Assembly (NCBI GenBank): GCA_008012115.1
Contig: SSEB01000007.1
Location: 62,001 to 126,000 of the forward strand
Direction: 5' to 3'
From: Nevskiaceae bacterium
Lineage (GTDB): Bacteria > Pseudomonadota > Gammaproteobacteria > Nevskiales > Nevskiaceae
Length of the DNA: 64,000 nucleotides
Below the pieces are notes generated by a model that was given only the letters and a program-made list of their open reading frames with translations, made no database searches and was not told the origin of the DNA. Positions within the stretch are counted from its first letter, which is position 1. Each line of letters starts with the position of its first letter. Below, one piece after another: positions 43,824 through 52,875 of this stretch. Position numbers and translations under genes: made by a program.

Positions 43824-45122
43824 ATGTGTGAAAAAGTTCACCTACTCCGGCTTCTGACCGCGGCGGTCCTGCTGCTTCCCTTGCGGGTGGCGCTCGCCGG
43901 GGCTGCGGCTTGCGATTCCGCCCAATTGACCCTGGAAAACGCGACCTGGCAGATGCTGGAGAGCAATCCCCAGCTGGATCAGGCGCGCGGTGCGCTGGCG
44001 GGCGCACGGGCCGACCGACTGACCGCCGGCGAGAGGCCCAACCCGACGCTGAGTTTCAATAGCAGCAGCTACAACCTGCGCAACGGTCTGGGCAGCGGCG
44101 ATGCCTGGCACAAGCGGCTCGACAGCATCCTGCGCGTCGATCAGACGATCGAACGCGGCAACAAGCGCGGGCTGCGCCTGGACGCCACCGCGGCCGGTAT
44201 CGATGGCGCCGAATCCGACTACCGCGAGCTGGTGCGGCAACTGCGTCTGGCGGTTGCCGGCGCCTATTACGACCTGTTGCGCGCGCAACAACGGCTCGAT
44301 CTGAGCCAGCAGCTCGCCGAATTGCAGCACCAGACGGAAGCCGCCGCCCGGCGCCGCCTCGAGGCTGGCGACATCGCCGAGAGCGACCTCGCGCGCATCC
44401 GCGTTGAAAGTGCCCGCGCCGATAGCGACGTGCAGAACGCACAGGCCGATCTGGAAAGCGCACGCATCGCACTGGCGCATCTGATGGGCTGCAGCAGCGA
44501 TGCCACGCTCGCCGCCTCCACCGCATGGCCCAATCCGCAGGCCGAGTGGCCCCTCACAGCCACGGCGACCGATGTCGCGGCGCGGCCGGACGTGCTGGCC
44601 GCCGCAGCGAGAACCCGTCAGGCCCATGCCATGGCGCGGCTGGCTGAGGCACAGCGCACCCGCGACATCACGGTCGGTCTCCAGTACGAGCACTTTCCGC
44701 CCGACGGACAAAATCTGCTCGGCGCCGGTTTCAGCGTGCCGCTCTTCCTGTTCAACCGCTACGAAGGCGAGATCGCCCGCGCACATGCCGATGCGGAAAC
44801 CGCCGATGCCGCCGAACGGCAGGCACGCGCCGACGCACAGGCGGATGTGGCACAGGCGCTCAGCGCCGTGCGTCATGCCGCCGAGCGCGCACGCCGAGCG
44901 CGCAGCGACCTGCTGCCCCTTTCGGAAAAAGCCGCGGCGGCCATGGACTATGCCTATGCCCACGGCGCCGCCGGGCTGGAGGACCTGCTCGACGCCCGAC
45001 GCGGCCTGCGCGCCGCCCGCCTGGAAGCCCTGGACGCGCAGGCCGATTACGCCAAGGCGCTGACGGCCTGGCAACTCGCCGGCAATCCGCCACAGCACCC
45101 TGTGCCCGAGTCCACACCATGA
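43824..45122 (+). CDS. TolC-family outer-membrane protein of the RND operon (CzcC/CusC-like)
   Basis: A 432-aa outer-membrane channel component. A signal peptide ends near ALAGAA (about residue 25), giving a soluble-start protein, not a lipoprotein. Typical OEP pieces are LDQARGALAGARADRL, PNPTLSFN, the long Ala/Arg/Asp-rich helical hairpin, and FSVPLFLFNRYEGEIARA. Together with the adaptor and the pump it forms the tripartite efflux system. The stop overlaps the start of the adaptor gene (ATGA). It opens the operon 52 bp from the divergent regulator gene. Confidence 0.88.
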   Translation: MCEKVHLLRLLTAAVLLLPLRVALAGAAACDSAQLTLENATWQMLESNPQLDQARGALAGARADRLTAGERPNPTLSFNSSSYNLRNGLGSGDAWHKRLDSILRVDQTIERGNKRGLRLDATAAGIDGAESDYRELVRQLRLAVAGAYYDLLRAQQRLDLSQQLAELQHQTEAAARRRLEAGDIAESDLARIRVESARADSDVQNAQADLESARIALAHLMGCSSDATLAASTAWPNPQAEWPLTATATDVAARPDVLAAAARTRQAHAMARLAEAQRTRDITVGLQYEHFPPDGQNLLGAGFSVPLFLFNRYEGEIARAHADAETADAAERQARADAQADVAQALSAVRHAAERARRARSDLLPLSEKAAAAMDYAYAHGAAGLEDLLDARRGLRAARLEALDAQADYAKALTAWQLAGNPPQHPVPESTP

Positions 45123-46255
45123 GACTGATATCGATCTGCGTTGCCGTGATCACGCTTGCCGGCGGCACCGCCTTGTACGAGTGGCATCACAACACCGATG
45201 CCGCAGTCCCGGCGCCGCCGCTGGAACCCGCCAGCATCGCCTCCGGCACCCTGCACTACCCGCCGGGCGCGCCGCAGTTGTCCTTTCTGCGCATCGAAAC
45301 CGCGCAGCGCGCACCGGCGCCGTTGTTCGCACCGGTGACCGCGAGACTGGTCTACGACGAAGACCGGACCTACCGCGCACTGACCCCGGTCAGCGGCCGC
45401 GTGGTCGAGATTTACGCCGCCCCGGGCGATCGCGTGGCCAAGGGACAGGCGCTGGCGCGCATTGACTCCCCCGACTACGGCACCGCGCTGGCGGAGAACG
45501 ATAAGGCGCAAACCGATCTTCACGCCAAGCGCGCGGCGTACGATCGCGCGCGCCTGCTGCTCGATGCGGGCGTCGCGGCACGCAAGGATTACGAGGCCGC
45601 CGAGGCCGACTTCGCGATGGCCGAAGCCGAGGCGCGTCGCGCCAGCGACCATCTGCGCGAGCTGGGGCCGGCCGCTTCCGGCCGTGCCTTCGTGCTGCGC
45701 TCCCGCATTGCCGGCGTGGTTTCCGAACGCGCCATCAGCGCCGGCCAGGAAGTGCGCAACGACGCCGCGACGCCCTTGTTCGTGGTCACCGACCCGGGCC
45801 ACCTCTGGTTGAGCGTGGACGTCGCCGAGCGCGACATCCCGCGCATTCACCGCGGTCAGCACCTTCACGCACACCTCGACGCCGCACCCGACCAGCCTTT
45901 CACGGCAACGGTCAGCGCCGTCGGCATCGCGCTCGACCCCGCAACACGCCGCCTGCCGGTGATCGCCACGGTGGACAACAGCGACGGCCGCCTGCACCCG
46001 GAGATGTACGCGCAGGCCTATCCGGTGGACGAGCAACGCGCGCCGATGGTGGTCCTGCCCAACTCCGCGCTGTATACGAAGGGCCTCTACAGCTACGTCT
46101 GGGTCGAAAGCGCGCCGGGCACGCTGCAGCGGCGCCGCGTGATCCCCGCGGTGCAGTTGCAGGATCGCACCTACGTCGCGGACGGCATCGCCGAAGGCGA
46201 GCGCGTCGTCACCACCGGCGCCCTGCTGCTCGAAGCCGACCAAAACGCGGACTGA
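45119..46255 (+). CDS. RND periplasmic adaptor (CusB/CzcB-like)
   Basis: A 378-aa membrane-fusion protein with an N-terminal anchor or signal (LISICVAVITLAGG), a lipoyl/barrel-sandwich part (SGRVVEIYAAPGDRVAKGQALARIDSPDYG), an alpha-hairpin and a second half (VLRSRIAGVVSERAISAGQEV). A beta-barrel domain follows (TDPGHLWLSVDVAERD). It links the inner-membrane pump to the outer channel in the periplasm. The long Met- or His-rich metal-binding N-terminus of some CusB proteins is not evident. It overlaps the channel gene by four bases and precedes the pump by three. Confidence 0.9.
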   Translation: MRLISICVAVITLAGGTALYEWHHNTDAAVPAPPLEPASIASGTLHYPPGAPQLSFLRIETAQRAPAPLFAPVTARLVYDEDRTYRALTPVSGRVVEIYAAPGDRVAKGQALARIDSPDYGTALAENDKAQTDLHAKRAAYDRARLLLDAGVAARKDYEAAEADFAMAEAEARRASDHLRELGPAASGRAFVLRSRIAGVVSERAISAGQEVRNDAATPLFVVTDPGHLWLSVDVAERDIPRIHRGQHLHAHLDAAPDQPFTATVSAVGIALDPATRRLPVIATVDNSDGRLHPEMYAQAYPVDEQRAPMVVLPNSALYTKGLYSYVWVESAPGTLQRRRVIPAVQLQDRTYVADGIAEGERVVTTGALLLEADQNAD

Positions 46256-46258
46256 CCC

Positions 46259-49200
46259 GTGCTCGAGAAAGTCATCGCCTTCGCGCTGCGCCAGCGCATC
46301 TTCATCATCGTCGTCAGCGGCCTGCTGCTGATCGCTGGCGTATTCGCCGCCCTGGATCTGCCGGTCGAGGCTTTTCCGGACGTGCAGGACGTGCAGGTGC
46401 AGGTGGTGACGCAGTGGCCCGGTATGGCACCGCAGGAGGTCGAACGCAGCATCAGCGAACCGATCGAGCGCGAGATGAGCGGCGTTCCGCACCTGATCCA
46501 GCTGCGCTCGGTCTCGATCACCGGCCTGTCCGTGGTGACCATCACGTTTGCCGACGGCACCGACGACTATTTCGCGCGCCAGCAGGTGCTGGAGAAACTG
46601 CAGGATGTGACCCTGCCGACCGGCATCCAGCCGTCGCTGGCGCCGCTCAGCAGCGCGGTCGGCGAAATCTACCGCTACGTGCTCAAGGCGCCGCCGGGCG
46701 CAAGCCTGTCGGAAGTGCGCAGCGTGCAGGACTGGGTGGTGCGTCCCGCATTGCGGCAGACCGAGGGCGTGGCGGACGTGGTGAGCTTCGGCGGCTCAAT
46801 CCGGGAATATCAGGTCGAGGCCGATCCGGTATTGCTGCGCAAATACGGCGTGTCTCTGGATCAGGTGGCGCAGGCGCTGGGCGCTGGCAGTGCCAACGCC
46901 GGCGGCGGGCTCATCACCGCCGGCGACCAGTCGCTGGTGGTGCGTGCCGTCGGCCTGTTCGAGAAGGCCGGCGATATTGCCCAGGTGCCCGTGGCGGTTT
47001 ACGGCGGCCACCCGATCCTGGTCGGCGACATCGGCGCCGTGAAGATCGGCGAGCGCGTACGTTCCGGCATCGTCGCCTATAACGACGCCGACGATGTCGT
47101 CGAAGGCATCGTCGACATGACGCGCGGCCAGGACCCCGCCAAGGTCATCGCCGGCCTCAAGCAGCGCATTGCCGAGTTGCGCACGCGCCTGCCGGCGGGC
47201 TACTCGATCGAAACGATCTACGACCGCACGCAACTGGTCGACCATACCGTGCGCACCGTCGCGGAAAACCTGCTCACGGGCGCCCTGCTGGTGATCGGCA
47301 TCCTGGTCATTTTCCTGCGGTCGTGGCGCACCGCGCTGATCGTTGCCGGCATCATTCCGCTATCGCTGCTGTCTGCCTTCATCGTCATTGACGCGCGCGG
47401 GATGTCCGCCAATCTGATTTCGCTGGGCGCGGTGGATTTCGGCATCATCATCGACAGCGCCGTGGTGCTGGTGGAAGCGCTGATGGTGCGGCTGGCGCGC
47501 GATACCTTCACGGCCAGCGCCAGCGAAAGCCTGCTCAAGCACCGGATGCTGCTGCTGCGTCAAACCGTCACGCTGTTCGGCAAACCGGTGCTGTTTTCCA
47601 AGGCGATCATCATTCTCGCCTTCCTGCCGATCTTCACCTTCCAGCGCGTCGAGGGGAAAATCTTCGCGCCGATGGCACTGACGCTCAGCTTCGCCCTGCT
47701 CGGCGCCATCGCGCTGACGCTGACGCTGATCCCGGCGCTGCTGTCGTTCAACCTGCGCGGCAATGCGCTGGTGGAGCGTCACAGCGCCTGGCTGCAGCGC
47801 CTGCAGGATCGCTACCGCCGCCTGATCGCCGAGGTGCTGGTGCATCAGCGCAAGGTCATCGCCGGCAGCGTGTTCGTCTTGCTGCTGGCGCTGCTGCTGG
47901 CACCGCGACTGGGCAGCGAATTTCTGCCCCGCCTCGATGAAGGCAATATCTGGCTGACCATCTCACTGCCGCCGGCCACCGACCTGCAGCGCACCAAGGA
48001 GATCGAGCGCGCGGTGCGCGGCATCCTGCGCAGCTATCCGGAGATCGGCGACGTCATCACGCAGGTGGGCCGCCCCGACGACGGCACCGATCCGAAGGGA
48101 CCCAACAACCTGGAAATCCTCGCCGATCTGCATCCGGCATCCACCTGGCACTATGCCGACAAGGAGGCGCTGATCGCCGACATCGGCGCCAAGATCCATC
48201 GCATCCCCGGCGTGCCGACCAATTTCTCGCAGGTGATCCAGGACAACGTCGAGGAAGCCCTGTCCGGCGTCAAAGGCGAGATCGCGGTGAAGATCTTCGG
48301 CACCGATCTCGACGTGCTGGAACAGAAGGGTCAACAGATTGCCGTCATCCTCAACTCGATCCGCGGCGCCTCGGATGTCGCCGTCAACCGCATCGGCGGG
48401 CAGGCGGAGCTCAACATCGCGCTCGACCGCGCGGCGATGGCGCGCCTGGGCCTCAACATCGGCGACGTCACCGCCACCGTGCAGACCGCGCTTGGCGGCG
48501 CCGCCGTCAACAGCTTCTACGAGGGCGAGCGCCGCTACGACGTGACGCTGCGCCTGGCGGGAGAGCGCCGCGCATCGGTGGATGACGTGCGCAATCTGCC
48601 GGTGCACCTGCCCACCGGCGACAGCGTGCCGCTGGACAGCATCGCCACCGTCGGCGTGCGCGAAGGCGCCGCCCGCATCATGCGCGAGGCCGGCGGGCGC
48701 AATGTCGCGGTCAAGGCCAATCTGCTGGGCCGCGACCAGGGCAGCTTCGTCGACGAGGCCATGCACCGCGTCGCGCGCGAGGTCACGCTGCCCGAAGGCT
48801 ATCGCATCACCTGGGGCGGCCAGTTCGAGAACCAGCAGCGCGCGATGAAGCGCTTGGCGGTGATCGTGCCGCTGTCGCTGTGCGGCATCTTCCTGCTGCT
48901 GTTCTGGAGTTTCCGCTCGCTGCGCCTCGCCGCACTGGTGCTGAGCCTGGTGCCGTTCACCCTGATCGGCGGTCTCGGCGGTCTCGCCGCTGCCGGCCTG
49001 CACCTGTCGGTGTCCGCAGCGGTGGGCTTTATCGCGGTGGCCGGCATCTCAGTGCAGAACGGCGTGATCATGGTCGAGCAGGTGGTCGAGCTGTACCAGA
49101 ACGGCCGCAGCTTCGCCGACAGCGTGACCGAGGGCGCGGTGCTGCGCCTGCGGCCGATCCTGATGACAGCGCTGATGGCGGGCCTCGGCCTGCTGCCGGC

Positions 49201-49351
49201 GGCGCTGTCGCATGGCATCGGTTCGGAAACGCAGCGGCCCTTCGCCGTGGTCATCGTCGGCGGCATCGTCTCGGCGACGCTGTTCACGCTGCTGCTGATG
49301 CCGCCGCTGCTGATCCGGCTGCGTCCGAAGCCCGCTGCAACGGCGACGTAA
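46259..49351 (+). CDS. Heavy-metal RND efflux pump (CzcA/CusA family)
   Basis: A 1030-aa inner-membrane proton-driven pump of the HME-RND subfamily, starting at GTG. Twelve membrane segments are expected, with two large periplasmic loops. The HME motif in TM4 is DFGIIIDSAVVLVE (about residues 393-406), with the Asp and Glu used for proton relay in CzcA. Other landmarks are FPDVQDVQVQV near the start and GLLPAALSHGIGSETQRP near the end. Zn/Co/Cd/Ni or Cu export is inferred; the DxGxxxDxxxxxxE motif is common to all HME pumps. Element copy 7 begins 5 bp after the stop. Confidence 0.93.
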   Translation: MLEKVIAFALRQRIFIIVVSGLLLIAGVFAALDLPVEAFPDVQDVQVQVVTQWPGMAPQEVERSISEPIEREMSGVPHLIQLRSVSITGLSVVTITFADGTDDYFARQQVLEKLQDVTLPTGIQPSLAPLSSAVGEIYRYVLKAPPGASLSEVRSVQDWVVRPALRQTEGVADVVSFGGSIREYQVEADPVLLRKYGVSLDQVAQALGAGSANAGGGLITAGDQSLVVRAVGLFEKAGDIAQVPVAVYGGHPILVGDIGAVKIGERVRSGIVAYNDADDVVEGIVDMTRGQDPAKVIAGLKQRIAELRTRLPAGYSIETIYDRTQLVDHTVRTVAENLLTGALLVIGILVIFLRSWRTALIVAGIIPLSLLSAFIVIDARGMSANLISLGAVDFGIIIDSAVVLVEALMVRLARDTFTASASESLLKHRMLLLRQTVTLFGKPVLFSKAIIILAFLPIFTFQRVEGKIFAPMALTLSFALLGAIALTLTLIPALLSFNLRGNALVERHSAWLQRLQDRYRRLIAEVLVHQRKVIAGSVFVLLLALLLAPRLGSEFLPRLDEGNIWLTISLPPATDLQRTKEIERAVRGILRSYPEIGDVITQVGRPDDGTDPKGPNNLEILADLHPASTWHYADKEALIADIGAKIHRIPGVPTNFSQVIQDNVEEALSGVKGEIAVKIFGTDLDVLEQKGQQIAVILNSIRGASDVAVNRIGGQAELNIALDRAAMARLGLNIGDVTATVQTALGGAAVNSFYEGERRYDVTLRLAGERRASVDDVRNLPVHLPTGDSVPLDSIATVGVREGAARIMREAGGRNVAVKANLLGRDQGSFVDEAMHRVAREVTLPEGYRITWGGQFENQQRAMKRLAVIVPLSLCGIFLLLFWSFRSLRLAALVLSLVPFTLIGGLGGLAAAGLHLSVSAAVGFIAVAGISVQNGVIMVEQVVELYQNGRSFADSVTEGAVLRLRPILMTALMAGLGLLPAALSHGIGSETQRPFAVVIVGGIVSATLFTLLLMPPLLIRLRPKPAATAT

Positions 49352-49355
49352 GCGA

Positions 49356-49465
49356 CACCCGCTATCGCCGTTTTCCCTGGGGAAAACGTTATATTTTATT
49401 AATCTATTTTTTATTTGATTAATTTTTTATAACAGCTTTATGCCACATTCGCCAGAGAGCGGGTG
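49356..49465. repeat. 110-bp nested-palindrome element, copy 7
   Basis: Ends CACCCGCT (49356-49363) and AGCGGGTG (49458-49465); core 49388-49433, GTTATATTTT to TTTATAAC. It begins 5 bp after the RND pump stop and ends 25 bp before the convergent SDR gene's stop. The left spacer contains GTTTTCCCTGGGGAAAAC, itself a palindrome, related to spacer pieces in copies 1, 2 and 3. Confidence 0.94.
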
Positions 49466-49490
49466 GCGGCTCTGGCGGGCCTGCGGCGCG

Positions 49491-50228
49491 CTATCGCAGC
49501 CGCAGACCGCCATCCACCGGCAACACCGCACCAGTGATGTAGGCCGCATCGTCGGAGAGCAGGAACTTCACCGCCCGCGCGATCTCCTGCGCGCCGCCAA
49601 GACGGCCGAGCGGTACGCGCGCCAGTTCCTGCCGCTGGCGATCCGCACCCAGTTCCGCGTACTCGGGCCACAGCATGTGCCCCGGCGCAACACCATTGAC
49701 GCGGACCCGCGGCGCCAGCTCCAGGGCCAACGCCTCGGTGAGGGTCCACAGGCCGGACTTGGCGGCGTGATAAGCGGAGAAATCCCGCGCCGGGCGGCGC
49801 GCCAGCGTATCGACGATGTTCACCACGGCGCCGCCATCGGCCAGCAGCGGTGCACAGGCCTGCGTCAGCAGCAGCGGCGCGCGCAGGTTGCTGGCCAGCA
49901 GGTCGTCGAACTGCGCCGACGCGATCGCGCCAAACGGCGTCGGGTAGTAAACGGACGCGTTGTTGACCAGCGCATCCAGCCGGCCCCAGTGCGCCTGCGC
50001 CTGGCGTGCCAGTGTCGCCAGCGCAGCAGCGTCGGCAAGATCGGCCGGCAGCGCGAGCGCGGTGTCCGGCCGTGTCGCCGTCAGCTCCGCCACCAGCGCC
50101 TGCGCCTCGGCGGCGGAGCCGCGGTAATGCACCAGCACGCGCCAGCCCGCCGCATGCAGCTCGCGCGCAATGGCGGCGCCGATGCGGCGCGCGGCGCCGG
50201 TGACGAGTGCGACTTTGTCCGTGGTCAT
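49491..50228 (-). CDS. SDR oxidoreductase, pteridine-reductase-like
   Basis: A 245-aa SDR of the pteridine reductase/FolM type. The cofactor motif is TGAARRIGAAIA (Arg-Arg is the mark of this group), with NNAS later. The catalytic set is Asp in NIVDT in place of the usual Ser, plus Tyr and Lys in YHAAKSG, as in PTR1 enzymes. It would reduce dihydro- or biopterins or folates with NADPH. The C-terminal GAVLPVDGGL end is canonical. It converges on the RND operon across element copy 7. Confidence 0.88.
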   Translation of the reverse strand: MTTDKVALVTGAARRIGAAIARELHAAGWRVLVHYRGSAAEAQALVAELTATRPDTALALPADLADAAALATLARQAQAHWGRLDALVNNASVYYPTPFGAIASAQFDDLLASNLRAPLLLTQACAPLLADGGAVVNIVDTLARRPARDFSAYHAAKSGLWTLTEALALELAPRVRVNGVAPGHMLWPEYAELGADRQRQELARVPLGRLGGAQEIARAVKFLLSDDAAYITGAVLPVDGGLRLR

Positions 50229-50438
50229 CGCGTATCCTTCGCGTGCGGGTTCATCCGCAGTCTAACGCCGGATGCCGCGGCGCCGGCACGGCAATGCTGG
50301 CGTCGGCGCGCTCTCCGGCTCCCAAGGACGGCGCGTGATTCGTATCATTGATCCGGCGAAATCCGTGCGCTCATTTCACCGGTAGCTCCAGCTTTTGCAG
50401 CGTCTTCAGTTCACCCCTCATTCACCGGATCCATCATC

Positions 50439-51227
50439 GTGACCGATCTCTTGCAAGTCATCCTCCTCGGCATCATCGAAGGCATCACCGAATTCCTGCC
50501 GATCTCCAGCACCGGCCACCTGCTGATCGCCGAGAAGCTTGGGCTGGGCGCGCGCTCGGATGTCTTCAACGTGGTCATCCAGGCCGGCGCCATCCTGGCC
50601 GTCACCGTGCTGTACTGGCCGCGCCTGTGGAAGCTGGCCAGCGAATCGCACCGACCGGAGAACCGTGACTACGCGCTCAAGCTGATCGTCGCCTTCCTCA
50701 TCACCGGCGTCCTCGGCCTGGTCGTGACCAAGCTCGGCTTCAAGCTGCCGACCGAGATCGCGCCAGTGGCCTGGGCGCTGGTGATCGGTGGCGTGTGGAT
50801 GATCGCCGCCGAACGTCTGGCCGCGCGCAAACCGGACAACACGCAGGTGAGCTGGACTGTGGCCATCCTCGTCGGCCTGGCGCAGATCGTCGCCGCGGTG
50901 TTTCCGGGCACTTCGCGTTCGGCCACCACCATCTTCGTCGCCATGCTCGCCGGCACCAGCAATCGTGCGGCGGCCACCGAGTTCGCCTTTCTCGTCGGCA
51001 TCCCGACCATGTATGCCGCCAGCGCCAAGCTGCTGTGGGATACGCTCAAGCACGGCGGCGCCGGCGCCGAGAACTGGGGCGACCTCGGCATCGCCTTCGT
51101 CGTATCCACCGTCACCGCCTTCATCGCCGTGAAGTGGCTGCTGCGCTACATCCAGAGCCACCGCTTCACGGCCTTCGCGATCTATCGCATCGTGCTCGGC
51201 GCGGCCCTGCTGCTGTTCCTGGGTTAA
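50439..51227 (+). CDS. uppP: Undecaprenyl-diphosphatase
   Basis: A 262-aa inner-membrane phosphatase that recycles undecaprenyl diphosphate, the lipid carrier for peptidoglycan and surface polysaccharides; over-expression gives bacitracin resistance. The two conserved boxes are EGITEFLPISSTGHLLI (about residues 14-30) and PGTSRSATTIF (about 165-175), and about eight membrane segments are predicted. The start is GTG. The gene ends at a bidirectional terminator at 51241. Confidence 0.95.
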   Translation: MTDLLQVILLGIIEGITEFLPISSTGHLLIAEKLGLGARSDVFNVVIQAGAILAVTVLYWPRLWKLASESHRPENRDYALKLIVAFLITGVLGLVVTKLGFKLPTEIAPVAWALVIGGVWMIAAERLAARKPDNTQVSWTVAILVGLAQIVAAVFPGTSRSATTIFVAMLAGTSNRAAATEFAFLVGIPTMYAASAKLLWDTLKHGGAGAENWGDLGIAFVVSTVTAFIAVKWLLRYIQSHRFTAFAIYRIVLGAALLLFLG

Positions 51228-51240
51228 AGATTCCGCGCAC

Positions 51241-51275
51241 AAAAAAAGCGCCGGTGCGGACACCGGCGCTTTTTT
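51241..51275. terminator. Bidirectional intrinsic terminator
   Basis: AGCGCCGGTG (51247-51256) and CACCGGCGCT (51261-51270) pair perfectly around CGGA, with A7 before and T5 after. It serves uppP (plus) and the first OmpA gene (minus), which converge here. Confidence 0.95.
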
Positions 51276-51291
51276 GTTTGAAGCAGCGGCT

Positions 51292-52575
51292 TTACTGGGC
51301 CGCCTTGTGCTTGCGCTTGGCTTTCTTCGCGGGCTTTTTGTCCGCGCCTTCGGCCGCCGTCTTCGAAGCCTCGGTGGGATTCTGGTTGACCACCTTGACC
51401 GTCGCCGGCGCATTGACCACCACGAACTCGACGCGACGGTTCTCCGCACGGCCCGCCTCGGTGTCGTTGCTGGCGACCGGCTTGGTCAGGCCGAAGCCCT
51501 TGGCGGTGAGGTTGCGTCCCTCGACGCCCTGGCCCACCAGGTAGCTGCGCACCGCTTCCGCACGCTTCTTCGACAGCGCGAGGTTGTAGGCGGCGCTGCC
51601 CTTGGAGTCGGTGTGACCGTCGATCTCGACGCTCAGCCCGGGCTGTCCCTTGAGCGCGGCGGCGACCTCGTCCAGCGTCTGGCGCGCCGGCCCGGTCATG
51701 CGATCGGAGTTCAGCTCGAAGTTGACGCCACGCAGCACCACGGTCTGCTTGACGATGCAGCCGTCGGCGTCGACGGTAAAGCCGCGCGGCGTATTCGGGC
51801 ACTTGTCGAGATTGTCGGGCACGCCGTCGTGGTCGCTATCGACAGGCGCCGCAGCCGGCAGAGCGCGCGGCGGTGCAGCGGGTGCCGGCGCCGGCGCCGC
51901 GGCGGCCACCGGCATTGCCACCGGCACCGCCTTGGGCGCGCCGAAGGAATACCGCAGGCCGAGCATCACCGACTGGGTCTGGTAACGATCGCTGGCCGTG
52001 CCGGCAGGCGGCGCATTGAAGTCCGCCTTGAGCGTGCGCAGCGCGCGGTAGTCCAGCGACAGCGTCAGGTTGCGCGTCAGATCGTAGCCGGCGCCCGCGC
52101 CGAGCTGGTAACCGAACACATTGTCGTGTCCGTCGAACGCCACCGGACCGCCGGACGGCGTGCGGAAGGCATCCACGGTCGGACGCACGTAGCCGATGCC
52201 TGCGCCGACATACGGGTGCAGCGTCGCCAGCAGGCCATGATCGGACTTGAAGTCGTACCAGAGGTTGCCCATGGCGCTGTAAGCCTTCTCGACGCCGTCG
52301 ACGTTCTTGCTGCCGCCAATCGACCGGAGATTGTCATAGCGGTAGTTCAGTTCCAGTTCGGGGCGCAGGCCATTGGCGAAGGCATAGCCGCCGGTGATGC
52401 CGCCGACATAGCCGGGATCGAACTTGGAGTCGCCCAGCACCGTCTGGTGGTGCAGGAAATCGGCGCCACCTTCGAGGCCGATGTACGCGCCATCGCCGGC
52501 CATTGCCGCGAACGGCAAGGCCGCCAGCGTGCAGGCCGCCAACGCCAGCCGGGAAGAGGGGAACATTTTTTTCAT
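51292..52575 (-). CDS. OmpA-family protein with one TSP3-like calcium repeat and Lys-rich tail
   Basis: A 427-aa outer-membrane protein. A signal peptide ends near AAMA (about residue 26). Residues 28-205 form an eight-strand-type barrel (YIGLEGG, GYAFANGLRPELELNYRY, LTLSLDYRALR), followed by an Ala/Pro-rich linker and one TSP3-type repeat (DSDHDGVPDNLDKCP). The C-terminal OmpA domain has NFELNSD, EIDGHTDSKGSAAYN and NRRVEFVV and binds peptidoglycan. A Lys/Ala-rich tail of about 30 residues follows. It is divergent from a second OmpA-like gene, 300 bp away. Confidence 0.92.
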   Translation of the reverse strand: MKKMFPSSRLALAACTLAALPFAAMAGDGAYIGLEGGADFLHHQTVLGDSKFDPGYVGGITGGYAFANGLRPELELNYRYDNLRSIGGSKNVDGVEKAYSAMGNLWYDFKSDHGLLATLHPYVGAGIGYVRPTVDAFRTPSGGPVAFDGHDNVFGYQLGAGAGYDLTRNLTLSLDYRALRTLKADFNAPPAGTASDRYQTQSVMLGLRYSFGAPKAVPVAMPVAAAAPAPAPAAPPRALPAAAPVDSDHDGVPDNLDKCPNTPRGFTVDADGCIVKQTVVLRGVNFELNSDRMTGPARQTLDEVAAALKGQPGLSVEIDGHTDSKGSAAYNLALSKKRAEAVRSYLVGQGVEGRNLTAKGFGLTKPVASNDTEAGRAENRRVEFVVVNAPATVKVVNQNPTEASKTAAEGADKKPAKKAKRKHKAAQ

Positions 52576-52875
52576 GGTGACTCCGTTTTAGGAAAGGATT
52601 TTTTTGCGCAATGGCGCGTCGGTTCGACGCGCACACGCGCGCACTTCGCTGCGAATCGGATGCAGCAGCCGTGGTGCGCGCAACTTTAGGCGCCGTGGCT
52701 GAACTTGAACTGAACGGCGCGGTCACTCCTGCGGCAACGACTGCAGCGCGACGTACTACACCTGCCGCCTTCGATGGGGCATGATGGCGGCGTTGTGTCG
52801 CTGTGCGTCATCCGCGGAGGGCACGCTCACCATGGGCGCGCCGTCTTTTGTGAACTCCATCACGGAAGCGAGATC
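52576..52875. other. Divergent promoter region between two OmpA genes
   Basis: These 300 bases separate the two divergent OmpA starts. A GGAG lies before the minus-strand start and a GGAAG before the plus-strand start. GAACTTGAACTGAAC near 52700 is a small direct repeat that may mark a regulator site. Clear -35/-10 pairs were not identified, and no gene or RNA was seen. Confidence 0.5.

Noticed and set aside
49356..49465. Reading the 110-bp elements as ordinary transcription terminators
   Set aside because: Three of eight lie in divergent gaps where no transcript should end, the GC arms are 94 bp apart, and no T-run follows the arms. Ordinary terminators with tight stems are present elsewhere in the window.
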